In this document: piece by piece, positions 1-8,383 of the stretch | Layout: each line of letters starts with the position of its first letter | Numbering within the stretch: position 1 is the stretch's first letter | NCBI GenBank assembly: GCA_016791005.1 | Contig: JAEUNY010000125.1 | Span: 1 to 63,467, forward strand | Source of the DNA: Zoogloeaceae bacterium | GTDB lineage: Bacteria > Pseudomonadota > Gammaproteobacteria > Burkholderiales > Rhodocyclaceae | Length of the DNA: 63,467 nucleotides | Direction of reading: 5' to 3' | Translations under genes and position numbers: made by a program | The notes under the pieces: model-generated | Told to the model about the DNA's origin: nothing | The model's database searches: none | What the model saw: only the letters and a program-made list of their open reading frames with translations

Positions 1-114
1 TGGCTCCGGCACTACAACCGCGAGCGCCCTCATCTGGGCTATCGCAACAACGGACGCACCCCTTTTGAGACGGTGCAGACCTTCGTCAAACCCCACGTAC
101 AACAGGTGGCTTGA
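1..114 (+). mobile_element. C-terminal fragment of an IS481-family transposase
   Basis: The first 37 codons read to a TGA stop and encode the end of an rve-type integrase core, with a HYNRERPH motif followed by GYRNNGRTPFET. This is the usual C-terminal signature of IS481-family DDE transposases, where the tyrosine-asparagine-arginine region lies near the last catalytic glutamate. The start lies outside the window, so whether the element is intact cannot be judged. No terminal inverted repeat is obvious before the next gene. It marks the left edge of a lower-GC accessory block. Confidence 0.75.
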
Positions 115-165
115 TGTAACTGTAGAAGGTTAGGAATACAAATCACCTTCTCTGGAGTTGCCATT

Positions 166-774
166 ATGAAGCTCTATTCCGCCCCAGGCGCCTGCTCGCT
201 CGCCGTCCATATCGCACTGCGTGAATTCGGCGCCAAATTCGAGACGATTGCAGTGGACCTGACCACACATACCACCGCAGATGGATCGGATTTCCGAACC
301 ATTTCCCCACGAGGCTATGTGCCACTGCTGCAACTGAACGATGCCACATACCATACCGAGGCAGCCTCCCTGCTTCAGTGCCTTGCGGACCTCGATCCAT
401 TACAAAGTCTGATCGGGCTTCCCGGCACAGCGCGAAGACTGGCTGTGATCGAGTGGCTGGCATTCATCGCCACCGAACTGCACAAGGTGTTCAGCCCCTG
501 GCTCTGGCACAAGGACACGGCGGACTCGACCCGCCAGTTCGTGAAGGACAAACTCAATAGCCGCTTTGAAGAGTTGGACGCGCTCCTTGCACGTCAGGAC
601 TACCTGGCCGGCGAGTACAGCGTTGCCGACGCCTACGCATTTGCGATCCTCAATTGGGTCAATTATCTGGCGCTGCCACTATCGCGTTATCCCAATCTTC
701 AGGCTTACCTGCGGCGGGTCGCGGAGCGCCCGAGCGTGCAGGAGGCGATTCGGACCGAGGGGCTGATCAAATGA
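166..774 (+). CDS. Beta-class glutathione S-transferase
   Basis: A 202-residue cytosolic glutathione transferase expected to conjugate glutathione to electrophiles. The N-terminal thioredoxin-like domain (residues 1-80) opens with MKLYSAPGACSLA, placing Cys10 where beta-class bacterial GSTs carry their catalytic cysteine; an SPRG-xVP segment supplies the cis-proline loop. Residues 88-202 form the all-helical domain with the LAGE-xxxxD segment near residue 145. The ATG is preceded by a purine-rich TCTGGAG. Its stop overlaps the ATG of the next GST (ATGA), so the two are translationally coupled. The substrate is unknown. Confidence 0.88.
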   Translation: MKLYSAPGACSLAVHIALREFGAKFETIAVDLTTHTTADGSDFRTISPRGYVPLLQLNDATYHTEAASLLQCLADLDPLQSLIGLPGTARRLAVIEWLAFIATELHKVFSPWLWHKDTADSTRQFVKDKLNSRFEELDALLARQDYLAGEYSVADAYAFAILNWVNYLALPLSRYPNLQAYLRRVAERPSVQEAIRTEGLIK

Positions 775-1499
775 ACGCGCCCGTTATCCTTGCTTCGCAT
801 GGGCTGTGTCCTTACGTGCAGCGTGCCGCCACCGTGCTCGCCGAAAAATGCGTGCCTTTCGAGCGTCGCAACGTCGACTTGTCGAACAAACCGGAATGGT
901 TCCTGAACGTTTCGCCGCTCGGCAAGGCGCCGGTGCTGCTCGTGGGCAACGAGGCCATTTTCGAGTCGGCCGTCATCTGCGAGTACCTCGACGAGGTTGC
1001 CCTGCCGAAACTCCATCCGGCCGATCCCTTGCAACGTGCGCAGCACCGGTCGTGGATGGAGTTCGGCTCGGTGCTCTTGAGGCTGATCGGTGCGTTCTAC
1101 TGTGCGGACACTGTGCAACTGCTGCGCGCCAAGGCTGCGGAAATCCACGCGCGCTTTGAGCAGGTGGAGGCTGCACTGGGCAGCGGCCCCTACTTCGCGG
1201 GAGTGTCATTCAGCATGGTTGATGCTGTGTTCGCACCGATATTCAGGTACTTCGACATCTTCGATGCCATCGACGACTTCGGCTTCTGGGACAGGGTGCC
1301 CAAGGTGTGCAGGTGGCGCCACGCGCTGGTGCAGAGGCCCTCGGTCGAGGCTGCTGTGCGCCCCGACTATCCGGCCTTGCTCCGAACCTTCCTGCGGGCA
1401 CGGGGCTCCGCACTGTCTCGACATATGGAGGAAACCAATGCACGACAGATCCGAATGCTCCCCATTCACCAACCTCAGGCGCGCAGCGCGCACACTTAA
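771..1499 (+). CDS. Glutathione S-transferase family protein (CPY-type active site)
   Basis: A 242-residue GST-fold protein whose N-terminus contains GLCPYVQRA, the Cys-Pro-Tyr motif of omega-like or glutaredoxin-type GSTs, followed by NVSPLGKAPVL (cis-proline loop) and an ES-A glutathione-binding pair. Such enzymes usually act as thiol transferases or glutathionyl reductases. The start at 771 is chosen because ATGA overlaps the stop of the upstream GST; a longer reading frame begins upstream but lies inside that gene. The C-terminal 30 residues are Arg/His-rich and not family-typical. The two GSTs probably form a detoxification pair. Confidence 0.82.
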   Translation: MNAPVILASHGLCPYVQRAATVLAEKCVPFERRNVDLSNKPEWFLNVSPLGKAPVLLVGNEAIFESAVICEYLDEVALPKLHPADPLQRAQHRSWMEFGSVLLRLIGAFYCADTVQLLRAKAAEIHARFEQVEAALGSGPYFAGVSFSMVDAVFAPIFRYFDIFDAIDDFGFWDRVPKVCRWRHALVQRPSVEAAVRPDYPALLRTFLRARGSALSRHMEETNARQIRMLPIHQPQARSAHT

Positions 1500-1624
1500 T
1501 GACACAGGTTGTCGCAGGCCGCCCGCTTCGGCAAGGATGGCGCCGGAACCTGCCGCCTTAAGTCTCGGCTGCGCTTTGGGCGGTCGCTACGTGTCTGAAA
1601 CTTGCTGGGACTGCGTATTGAACT
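1500..1624. other. Intergenic region between convergent genes
   Basis: This stretch separates the convergent GST pair and the LysR gene. I see no convincing hairpin with a T-tract and no conserved small ORF. Confidence 0.4.
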
Positions 1625-2494
1625 TTACCCAGGGGCTTTGGCCGCTTGGGCATGCGCAGACGCATGCCGCGATATCTCTTCTCTTAAGGCTTGTTCAAGC
1701 TCCCTGGAAGCGGTCCCGCGCTGTTTTAGTGTGGCAAGGTCGTAGGCGACTTCGGGCAGTTGTGGAAAGCGGGCATCCGTCAGGGGCAGCTCGCCCATTG
1801 CCAGCACTGTGCGACACGCGATGCCCAGGCCGGCTCGCGCGGCAGCACGCACGCCATCCAGGCTCGGCGTCACAATGGCCAGCCGATATGGACGACCCAC
1901 TGCGTCCAGCGCCGCAGTGGCCGCAGACAGGAATGGGCAAGGCGGCGCAATCGTCGCCAAGGGCAATACCTCCTCCCCAAGCAGTGCCGGATCGCCAAAC
2001 CAGCCCATCGGCAAGGTGATGAGCGGTTTGCCCACGAGGGGCGTCCGCGCACACAGGGCGAAATCGAGCCGTTCTTCGCTCAATGCCACTAATAGGTCCG
2101 ATGTGCCTGCGATCATGATCTGGACCTGTGATCGTGGTGAGTCGACGCGAAACCGGCGCAGTGCCTCCACGAGCAAATCGCCCGAGAAATCCTGTACCAG
2201 CCCCATGCGGACCGCGCCGCCCTCGCGCGCCAGTTTCAGGTCCGCTCGCGCGGCATCGACCCGCGCCAGAATCGCACGCGCGTGGCCAAGCAGCGTCACC
2301 CCGGCCTGATTGAGCTTGAGCGTTCGACCGTCACGATCGAAAAGCGCCGTCCCGGCCACATCCTCCAGCCGACTCATTTGCAAGCTGATCGCCGATTCGC
2401 TGCGCGACAGACGGGCCGCCGCTCGACCGAGCGAGCCGGTTTCAGCCACCGCGACGAGGCTGCGCAGGAGCTGGGTTGGAAGCTCTGTATTAAT
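1625..2494 (-). CDS. LysR-family transcriptional regulator
   Basis: The winged helix-turn-helix at the N-terminus (VAETGSLGRAAARLS, then SAISLQMSRLE) and a periplasmic-binding-protein-like effector domain identify a LysR regulator. Reading upstream of the first orthodox start (GTG at 2449) keeps the frame open through a segment typical of the first LysR helix (TELPTQLLRSLVA), back to a possible ATT codon at 2494; the in-frame stop is at 2504-2506. A GTG start would remove half of the first helix, so I extend to 2494 and flag the start as uncertain. It is divergent from the tautomerase gene and probably controls it through the T-N11-A box between them. Confidence 0.8.
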   Translation of the reverse strand: MNTELPTQLLRSLVAVAETGSLGRAAARLSRSESAISLQMSRLEDVAGTALFDRDGRTLKLNQAGVTLLGHARAILARVDAARADLKLAREGGAVRMGLVQDFSGDLLVEALRRFRVDSPRSQVQIMIAGTSDLLVALSEERLDFALCARTPLVGKPLITLPMGWFGDPALLGEEVLPLATIAPPCPFLSAATAALDAVGRPYRLAIVTPSLDGVRAAARAGLGIACRTVLAMGELPLTDARFPQLPEVAYDLATLKQRGTASRELEQALREEISRHASAHAQAAKAPG

Positions 2495-2506
2495 GAGAAA
2501 TTCTCA
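2494..2506. promoter_or_regulatory. LysR-type T-N11-A operator
   Basis: TGAGAAATTCTCA is a perfect 6-bp inverted repeat about a central base and fits the T-N11-A consensus of LysR-type binding sites exactly. It lies between the LysR gene and the divergent tautomerase gene, about 80 bp before the latter. It abuts the proposed ATT start of the regulator, as expected for autorepression. Confidence 0.6.
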
Positions 2507-2586
2507 ATTCAGGATCAAGTAATCCCCACGCTACATTGAGTTCAGCTGAAGTTCAATGAGCACTTCACAACCCTCAGGAGACTTTG

Positions 2587-3012
2587 ATGCCATTCGCCCG
2601 ACTCACCCTTCATTCAGCCCAGCCGGACATTCAGGTGGCAGACCTTTCTAACCGCCTTGCCGGACTGATCGCCGGCGTGCTCCATAAGCGCTTCGAGCTG
2701 ACCTCCGTTCTGGTCGAGACGCCCAGCGGCAGCGGCTGGACCATCGGCGGCACCCAACGGAAAGTGGCCGCGCACCTCGACGTGACTGTCACTTCGGGAA
2801 CGAATTCCCCGCAGGAGAAAGCCGAATTTGTTCAGCGTGCCATGGCGCTGTTACGCGAATTTCTGCCCGATCTGGACGCTGCGACCTATGTCGTGGTGAG
2901 CGAGATCCCTGCGACCAACTGGGGCTATGACGGTCAGACGCAAGCAAAGCGCGCGCGGGCCCAAAGTGGCACACCTGCCGCCCTCGACACGGCTTGTGCC
3001 GTCATTGCCTGA
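2587..3012 (+). CDS. Tautomerase-superfamily protein (4-oxalocrotonate tautomerase-like)
   Basis: A 141-residue protein whose start at 2587 gives MPFARL. Proline directly after the removable methionine is the hallmark catalytic base of the tautomerase superfamily. AGGAG lies just upstream; the in-frame TTG one codon earlier would bury the proline and is rejected. The length of about 140 residues, with beta-alpha-beta halves and a conserved NWGYDG segment, resembles the long cis-CaaD/MSAD-like or DUF-type tautomerases rather than the 62-residue 4-OT. It is divergent from LysR and followed by a small membrane protein. The substrate is unknown. Confidence 0.75.
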   Translation: MPFARLTLHSAQPDIQVADLSNRLAGLIAGVLHKRFELTSVLVETPSGSGWTIGGTQRKVAAHLDVTVTSGTNSPQEKAEFVQRAMALLREFLPDLDAATYVVVSEIPATNWGYDGQTQAKRARAQSGTPAALDTACAVIA

Positions 3013-3038
3013 CCACATTCATTCAGAAGGAATTCACC

Positions 3039-3479
3039 ATGTCTCACATTCGAAGTACCACTTGGCTGCGCCTCGCCGTGCTGTATTTTATCTTGGCTGT
3101 GTGCATCGACATTGCCATGGGCGCATCAGGCAATCACATGCTGATGCCCGTTCATGCGCACCTCAACCTTCTGGGCTGGGTTTCGATGACACTGTTCGCA
3201 CTCATTGGCCATAGCCATCCGGCGGTGCATGAAGGTCGCGTCGCATCGGTGCAGTTCTGGTCCTACAACATCGGGGTGCCCATCATGCTGGCGGCACTGG
3301 CGCTGCGCCTCAACGGCATCGAGGCCGCCGAGCCCGCGATCGGTATGGCGTCTATCGCCATCGGGGTTGGGGTCGTGCTGTTCGGATGGCAAGTACTGAC
3401 GCGTACTCGAACCATTCAAGCCGCGCCCCCAACTGCTTTGTCGGCGGGCATCACCCAGGGCGTTCTTGCGTCCCGATAA
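3039..3479 (+). CDS. Small multi-helix membrane protein with heme-copper-oxidase-like HAHLNLLGW motif
   Basis: A 146-residue integral membrane protein with about four transmembrane segments (roughly residues 8-25, 35-55, 68-90 and 100-120). The segment MPVHAHLNLLGWVS followed by IGHSHP resembles the heme-ligand helix of cbb3/NOR-type subunit I and of NnrS-like proteins, but the protein is far too short to be an oxidase subunit. Short homologues are often labelled cbb3 subunit-like; the function is unknown. GAAGGAATT precedes the ATG. It lies 26 bp after the tautomerase and is probably cotranscribed with it. Confidence 0.65.
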   Translation: MSHIRSTTWLRLAVLYFILAVCIDIAMGASGNHMLMPVHAHLNLLGWVSMTLFALIGHSHPAVHEGRVASVQFWSYNIGVPIMLAALALRLNGIEAAEPAIGMASIAIGVGVVLFGWQVLTRTRTIQAAPPTALSAGITQGVLASR

Positions 3480-3532
3480 GGGTTCGAAGCACAGAATCCC
3501 GTTGCGCGCCGGGCTGGGGCGCTCATCGGGAT

Positions 3533-4501
3533 TTAGCTTCCTGATTCTGTACGACTTCCAAATTCCCTCCGGTAGTGGCTCGGCGTGGAATTCAAAAATT
3601 TCGCGAAGGCCAGTCTGAGCGACAAGGCATTACCGAACCCGACCTTTGCAGCTACTTCTTCAATCGGTAGTTCCGTCGTCTCTAATAGTCTTTGCGCCTG
3701 AAATACGCGCTGTGACGTAAGCCACTGGACGAAACTCATCCCTGTCGCCTTTTGAAAATGTCGCGTAAAGGTCCGACGGCTCATGGCCGCCTGACGAGCC
3801 AGCGAATCGATGTCGAGGTCGCTTTCCAGGTGTCGCTGTGCCCACTCCAATGTTCTGGCAATGCGATTGACCGCCGTTCCAGTTGCCGAGGGATGTTCGA
3901 CGTATTGCGCCTGATTGCCTTGCCTGTATGGGGGGATGACGAGCCGCCTGGCCACTTTGCTGGCCAGATCCGCACCCAAATCCTGTCTTAGCAAATGCAA
4001 ACAGCAGTCCATTGCTGCGGCAGTTCCCGCTGAAGTCACGACATCGCCGTGATCAACGTACAGCACCTGCGCATTCAGATTCACGGCTGGAAATCGCTCG
4101 GCAAAGGTGTCTGCCCAGGCCCAATGTGTCGTGGCTGTCCGACCATCGAGCAGACCCGCATCGGCGACGACAAACGCGCCCAGACAAAGCCCAACAATCT
4201 TGGCTCCGCGTTGATGCGCCATCTGCAAGGACTCCATCAAGATCGGTGGCGCAGCCTGCCGGACGTTTCCCCACGAAGGCACGATCACGACGTCTGCGCG
4301 TGCAAGGGCCTCCAGGCCGTCCGGTACTTCGATGTGCAATCCCATCGAAGTGCGAATCGAACCGGATCCAATCGTGCAAATCGATACCTCGTAGCGCGGG
4401 ACGCCGATCTCGGTTCGATCTTCGCCAAAAACCGCATACGGCACCGAAAGATGAAAGGCGCTGATGCCATCGAAGGCCAGTACGACGATTCTCCACGCCA
4501 T
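3533..4501 (-). CDS. GlxA-type transcriptional regulator: DJ-1/PfpI domain plus AraC helix-turn-helix
   Basis: A 322-residue protein. Residues 1-185 form a class I glutamine amidotransferase-like (DJ-1/PfpI) domain with VGLCLGAFVVADAGLLDGR and ATTHW, the nucleophile-elbow region seen in GlxA/FtrA regulators. Residues 215-315 form an AraC double helix-turn-helix (SRRTFTRHFQKATG; then VAAKVGFGNALSLRLAF). The start at 4501 (MAWRIVVLAFDG) matches the family; upstream codons are atypical. It is divergent from the DMT transporter and isochorismatase-like genes and is the likely regulator of that pair. Confidence 0.86.
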   Translation of the reverse strand: MAWRIVVLAFDGISAFHLSVPYAVFGEDRTEIGVPRYEVSICTIGSGSIRTSMGLHIEVPDGLEALARADVVIVPSWGNVRQAAPPILMESLQMAHQRGAKIVGLCLGAFVVADAGLLDGRTATTHWAWADTFAERFPAVNLNAQVLYVDHGDVVTSAGTAAAMDCCLHLLRQDLGADLASKVARRLVIPPYRQGNQAQYVEHPSATGTAVNRIARTLEWAQRHLESDLDIDSLARQAAMSRRTFTRHFQKATGMSFVQWLTSQRVFQAQRLLETTELPIEEVAAKVGFGNALSLRLAFAKFLNSTPSHYRREFGSRTESGS

Positions 4502-4623
4502 CAATCTCTGTCTGCGAGTGAGTTGGCCCAATTTTATCCATACGTGTCTCGCAGGCCAATGGCTCGGTAGGAGACGGGTCAGGACAATCCTCTCCATGGA
4601 AGTGCAGCGAGAGGAGATACCGC

Positions 4624-5559
4624 ATGAAGTCGAAATTTGGTGCAGGGTTAGCGGTAATGGGTGCCGGCCTCCTTTGGGCGAGTGCAGGCGCGATCGGCGA
4701 GGGCTCCACACTGCCTCCGCTGTTGTTGGCCGAGCTTAGGTTGGGAATCGGCGGCTTGGCGCTGTTTGTCCTCCTTGGGCGCCCACAAATCTGCCGATTA
4801 GTCGCGCAACTCGGATGGAAACCCTTGGCCATCGCTGTGCTCGGAGTCGGTGGCTTCCAATGGGCATTCTTCGCTGCGGTGGTGCAGGCAGGTGCGTCGT
4901 TTGCAACATGGGGGTCAGTAGCGACAGGGCCAATCTGGGCGCGTGCGATCACAGGGCGCCTTGCGTCGGAACCAAACTCTGCGCACTCGCACAACCTGAC
5001 GACCGTATTGGGGGTCGCCGGTGGCCTCGGCCTGTTGGCCATCGCCCAAGGTATTTCGCTCCAGGGAGTACTACTGACGCTGGCCACCGGCCTGGCCTAT
5101 GCACTCTATGCAACGGCGGCAAATCCGGCTTCGACCACTAATCGCGTCGGATCAGATGCAGGGCATACACTCACCATAACCGCGTTTGCCCTATTGTGCG
5201 GTGCGCTCACGCTGGTTCCATTTGCATTCCCCCTGATCGCGGACATTGAATTCACAACCTTGGGAATGGCCGACTTCGCGCGGATCGTGGTTCTGGGGCT
5301 TGCCAGCACCGCGTTCGCCTACTGTCTGTTTGCGTATGGCATCCGAAGGCTCGGAGCGGAGAAAGCGCTGAGCTTCCAGTGGGTCCAACCGATTGCCACT
5401 GAATTTCTCGGTTGCAGCGGAACAAGCGCCCTCACCAGCCCGGCGCAAGCCGTCGGAACGATGCTGCTTACAGCCGCGCTCCTTGGGCAATGCGCTCGGA
5501 ATCCATCGATGTCTCACCATCACCCAGCCGTTGATTTCCCTGCAAAGGAGCAAGCATGA
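4624..5559 (+). CDS. DMT-superfamily (EamA) transporter
   Basis: A 311-residue inner-membrane protein with about ten hydrophobic segments in two EamA repeats, typical of drug/metabolite exporters. The second repeat carries the usual LGLASTAFAYCLFAYGIRRLGA segment in helices 7-8. The last repeat lacks the common Gly-Glu pair and ends in a His/Pro-rich tail, so the C-terminus may have drifted. GAGAGGAGA precedes the ATG. Its TGA overlaps the ATG of the next gene, coupling export with a putative hydrolase. Confidence 0.8.
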   Translation: MKSKFGAGLAVMGAGLLWASAGAIGEGSTLPPLLLAELRLGIGGLALFVLLGRPQICRLVAQLGWKPLAIAVLGVGGFQWAFFAAVVQAGASFATWGSVATGPIWARAITGRLASEPNSAHSHNLTTVLGVAGGLGLLAIAQGISLQGVLLTLATGLAYALYATAANPASTTNRVGSDAGHTLTITAFALLCGALTLVPFAFPLIADIEFTTLGMADFARIVVLGLASTAFAYCLFAYGIRRLGAEKALSFQWVQPIATEFLGCSGTSALTSPAQAVGTMLLTAALLGQCARNPSMSHHHPAVDFPAKEQA

Positions 5560-6188
5560 ACACCATGAATCTCTCGCCCAAGCGGGCACTCATTCTGATT
5601 GACGTGCAAAACGAGTACGTCACTGGGAATCTCCCCATCGAGTTTCCTCCCCTGGATGTTTCCCTGCCCAACATTGCGCGCGCCATTTCGGCATCACGGG
5701 ACGCGCAAATTCCGGTGGTTGTCGTTCAGCAGATGGCGCCGAGCAGCGCCCCCGTGTTTGGGGAAGGAAGCCCAGGTTGGCAGCTTCATCCTGTTGTTGC
5801 CACGTTCCCGCCCGACCTTTTGGTCCAGAAGAAACTTCCCTCCGCCCTCGCAGGCACCGGCTTGGCCGACTGGCTGCAAGCCCATCAGATCGATACGCTG
5901 GTGGTCGCGGGTTACATGTCGCAGAACTGCAATGAGTCCACCATTCGTCAGGCCGCCCATGAGGGGTGGGCGGTGGAATACCTCCATGACGCGGCCGGGG
6001 CAGTTTCCTACCGCAATGACATGGGCCTCCTCTCAGCGCGTGCAATGCACGAAGCTTCCTGCATTGTGATGCAGTCCCGATTTGCCGCGGTCATGAGTAC
6101 TTCCGAATGGATAGAGCTGATTCTCTCCGGCCAGGCCGCACCGAGAGATTCGTTGTACGCGTCTTATATGCGAGCACATGCCGCGTGA
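5556..6188 (+). CDS. Isochorismatase-family cysteine hydrolase
   Basis: A 210-residue cytosolic hydrolase of the isochorismatase/nicotinamidase fold. The catalytic triad is visible: Asp16 in ALILIDVQNEY, Lys92 or Lys93 in VQKKLPSAL, and Cys125 in GYMSQNCNEST, followed by the usual TIRQAA helix. The cis-peptide segment before the cysteine is VVAGYM. Substrates across the family range from isochorismate to amides and cannot be assigned here. It is translationally coupled to the DMT transporter and probably shares the GlxA-type regulator. Confidence 0.85.
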   Translation: MNTMNLSPKRALILIDVQNEYVTGNLPIEFPPLDVSLPNIARAISASRDAQIPVVVVQQMAPSSAPVFGEGSPGWQLHPVVATFPPDLLVQKKLPSALAGTGLADWLQAHQIDTLVVAGYMSQNCNESTIRQAAHEGWAVEYLHDAAGAVSYRNDMGLLSARAMHEASCIVMQSRFAAVMSTSEWIELILSGQAAPRDSLYASYMRAHAA

Positions 6189-6330
6189 CCCAACTTTAGG
6201 TCTCCGAACTGTTCGTCGATTCTGGTATTGGCTGAGAAAGTGCATGCTGCGGTAGTACGCACGCCAAGGATCGGCGAACCTTCGGAGCGCAATGTTTTGT
6301 GCGGCCCTTCTCGGGAACCTCTGGCGAAAT

Positions 6331-7044
6331 TCAGCGCGTTGTGCACGCGGTCCCGCGGACGGCCCAGGCCCGCGCTGTCATGGCAAATGCCCCATCGGAA
6401 TTGAAATCCAAGGCTTGTGCCAGCTGTTGTGCCAGACGTTGGCGATGATCTTCTTCAAGCGTAGCCACGTAGGGCGGTGCGGGGCCCGTCCCCGCCAGAA
6501 ACGGTAGCCAAAAATCTTCGAAACTCGCAAAGCGGGTCTCGATCTCGATCGGTTCGCAGCGTACGTCCGAACGCCCGCCAACATTAAGGGTGACGATCAA
6601 TGCATCCGGACGACAAATCGCGACGCGTGCGCCTTCGTCCAGCGCTGCGGCGCCCGAATCCAGGTCCACGGCAATGTTCCAGAAGTGCCGCAGAAATTGC
6701 ATGCCTTCACCGTAGTCCCAAACGCATGCCGATACCGAAGCCGGGGATGCCGAAACGGCACGCATTTCGTGAATGGCTACCACGGGGTCCGGGAAAAAAT
6801 TCAATACGAGCAGACTCGTGACGCTGCCATACCTGTCAGCGCTTCTTGGCAGACTGCCGGCTCCCGCAACGACAAAGGTTTGCCGCGCATCGCCCAGGTT
6901 GCGTCGGGCGCAATCGACAAAATTCGCTGCGGGATCGCAGCCGACGACGGACGCGGGTTCGGCGAGGCGACATGCATTGCCCTGGCGCTGAAAACGCTTT
7001 ACGGGATGAAGTTGTCGGCGTGATGCCCTGCTTTCCCGGTACAA
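6331..7044 (-). pseudogene. N-terminally truncated class I SAM-dependent methyltransferase
   Basis: The frame from about residue 30 reads as the middle and end of a small-molecule or ubiquinone-type methyltransferase: SVVGCDPAANFV is the motif I-II strand with the acidic SAM ribose ligand, LLVLNFFPDP corresponds to motif IV, and FWLPFLAGTGPAP is a typical C-terminal segment of this family. The glycine-rich motif I that should precede it is missing; the first 25-30 residues are unrelated sequence just upstream of tRNA-Thr. I infer a gene decapitated by recombination near the tRNA. It could still be translated, but is unlikely to bind SAM. Confidence 0.65.
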
Positions 7045-7065
7045 TCCAAATCCTTTGGCAATCCC

Positions 7066-7140
7066 GCCCTCTTAGCTCAGGGGTAGAGCAACCGCCTTGT
7101 AAGCGGTAGGTCGTGCGTTCAAATCGTACAGGGGGCACCA
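7066..7140 (+). tRNA. tRNA-Thr (anticodon TGT)
   Basis: A full cloverleaf is readable: acceptor arm GCCCTCT pairing with AGGGGGC, D-arm with GCTC and GAGC, anticodon stem ACCGC/GCGGT with loop CTTGTAA (anticodon TGT), T-arm GTGCG/TGTAC-like with TTCAAAT, and an encoded 3' ACCA. It reads ACA codons (and other ACN by wobble). A Rho-independent terminator follows 17 bp later. Confidence 0.95.
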
Positions 7141-7156
7141 GTCATATCAATGCGTT

Positions 7157-7190
7157 AGGCCAACTCCTTGGGGTTGGCCTTTGTGTTTTT
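7157..7190 (+). terminator. Rho-independent terminator of tRNA-Thr
   Basis: AGGCCAAC and GTTGGCCT form a perfect 8-bp stem around an 8-nt loop, followed by TTGTGTTTTT. Confidence 0.9.
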
Positions 7191-7299
7191 CCAGCCTGTG
7201 TAGCCGGATCGTGGCGTTGCTGGTCGGCGGTAGGTACTGAATCGCCCCAGGTTTTCAAACACCTTTGTGACCCGGAATACGCTGATTGCATGGCGGGGC

Positions 7300-8319
7300 T
7301 TAGCGCGTTCCGGGGTCGTTCGTGGCGGTTACGCACTCCTGCACCAAGGCGGGGCCGCGGTAGATGAGGCCAGTGTAGAGTTGGACGAGTTGGGCGCCGG
7401 CGGCGAGCTTGGCCCGGGCGTGTTCGCCGGTGAGGATGCCGCCGGCGCCGATGATCGGCACTTCGCCCTGGAGAGCAACGGCCAGGGCGCGGATGACCCG
7501 GTTGGAGGCGTCGAACACGGGGGCTCCGGAGAGCCCGCCGGCTTCCTCGCCGTAAGGTAGGTGGCGAACGGCCTCCCGGGCCAGGGTGGTGTTGGTGGCG
7601 ATCACGCCGTCGATGCGGTGGCGTCGCAGGGCATCGGCGATCTGGGTCACCTGCGGGTCATCGAGATCGGGGGCGATCTTGAGGGCGACGGGGACATAGC
7701 GCCCGTGTTGGTCGGCCAGGCGCTCCTGGGCGGACTTGAGGGCGCCCAGCAGGGCGTCCAGTTCGGACTCTCCCTGGAGTTGGCGGAGGTTTTTGGTGTT
7801 GGGGGAGGAGATATTCACCGTCACGTAGCTGGCGTGGGGATAGACCTTCTCCAGGCCGATGAGGTAGTCGTCCGCCGCCTGCTCGATGGGCGTATCGAAG
7901 TTCTTGCCGATGTTGATGCCGAGAATGCCCTGATATTGGGCCGCTTTCACGTGGGCGATGAGGGCATCGACGCCTTCGTTGTTGAAGCCCATGCGATTGA
8001 TGATGGCCTGGGCCTGGGGCAGGCGGAATAGGCGGGGCTTGGGGTTGCCTGGCTGGGGGCGGGGCGTGACGGTGCCGATCTCGAGGAAACCAAATCCGAG
8101 GCGGGCGAGGCCGTCGATGGCTTCTCCGTTCTTGTCGAGTCCAGCCGCGAGGCCGACCCGGTTGGGGAAGCTGAGGCCCATGACCGTGACGGGCGACCCC
8201 GCCAGGGGCTGCGCAGCGGGGAGCAGTTTGCCGGCGAGGTGCAGCGCCCTCAGAGTGGCAACGTGGGCGGCCTCAGCATCGAGGGCGAAAAGGAGCGGGC
8301 GGGCAATTTCGTAGAGCAT
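7300..8319 (-). CDS. pyrD: Dihydroorotate dehydrogenase (quinone), class 2
   Basis: This 339-residue FMN enzyme oxidises dihydroorotate to orotate in pyrimidine synthesis, passing electrons to the membrane quinone pool. The N-terminal amphipathic helices ([19 protein letters not shown]) are the class 2 membrane-associating extension. FMN-barrel motifs include [21 protein letters not shown], the VNISSPNT segment with the catalytic serine, and GAGGI. The length matches E. coli PyrD. It begins 64 bp beyond the end of the arginyltransferase gene and may be cotranscribed with it. Confidence 0.96.
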   Translation of the reverse strand: MLYEIARPLLFALDAEAAHVATLRALHLAGKLLPAAQPLAGSPVTVMGLSFPNRVGLAAGLDKNGEAIDGLARLGFGFLEIGTVTPRPQPGNPKPRLFRLPQAQAIINRMGFNNEGVDALIAHVKAAQYQGILGINIGKNFDTPIEQAADDYLIGLEKVYPHASYVTVNISSPNTKNLRQLQGESELDALLGALKSAQERLADQHGRYVPVALKIAPDLDDPQVTQIADALRRHRIDGVIATNTTLAREAVRHLPYGEEAGGLSGAPVFDASNRVIRALAVALQGEVPIIGAGGILTGEHARAKLAAGAQLVQLYTGLIYRGPALVQECVTATNDPGTR

Positions 8320-8383
8320 CCGCGCATTTTAGCGGAGGGCAGACGGGCCCTCCGGGGATTTTGCGGTGCAGCAGGTGGGCCGC

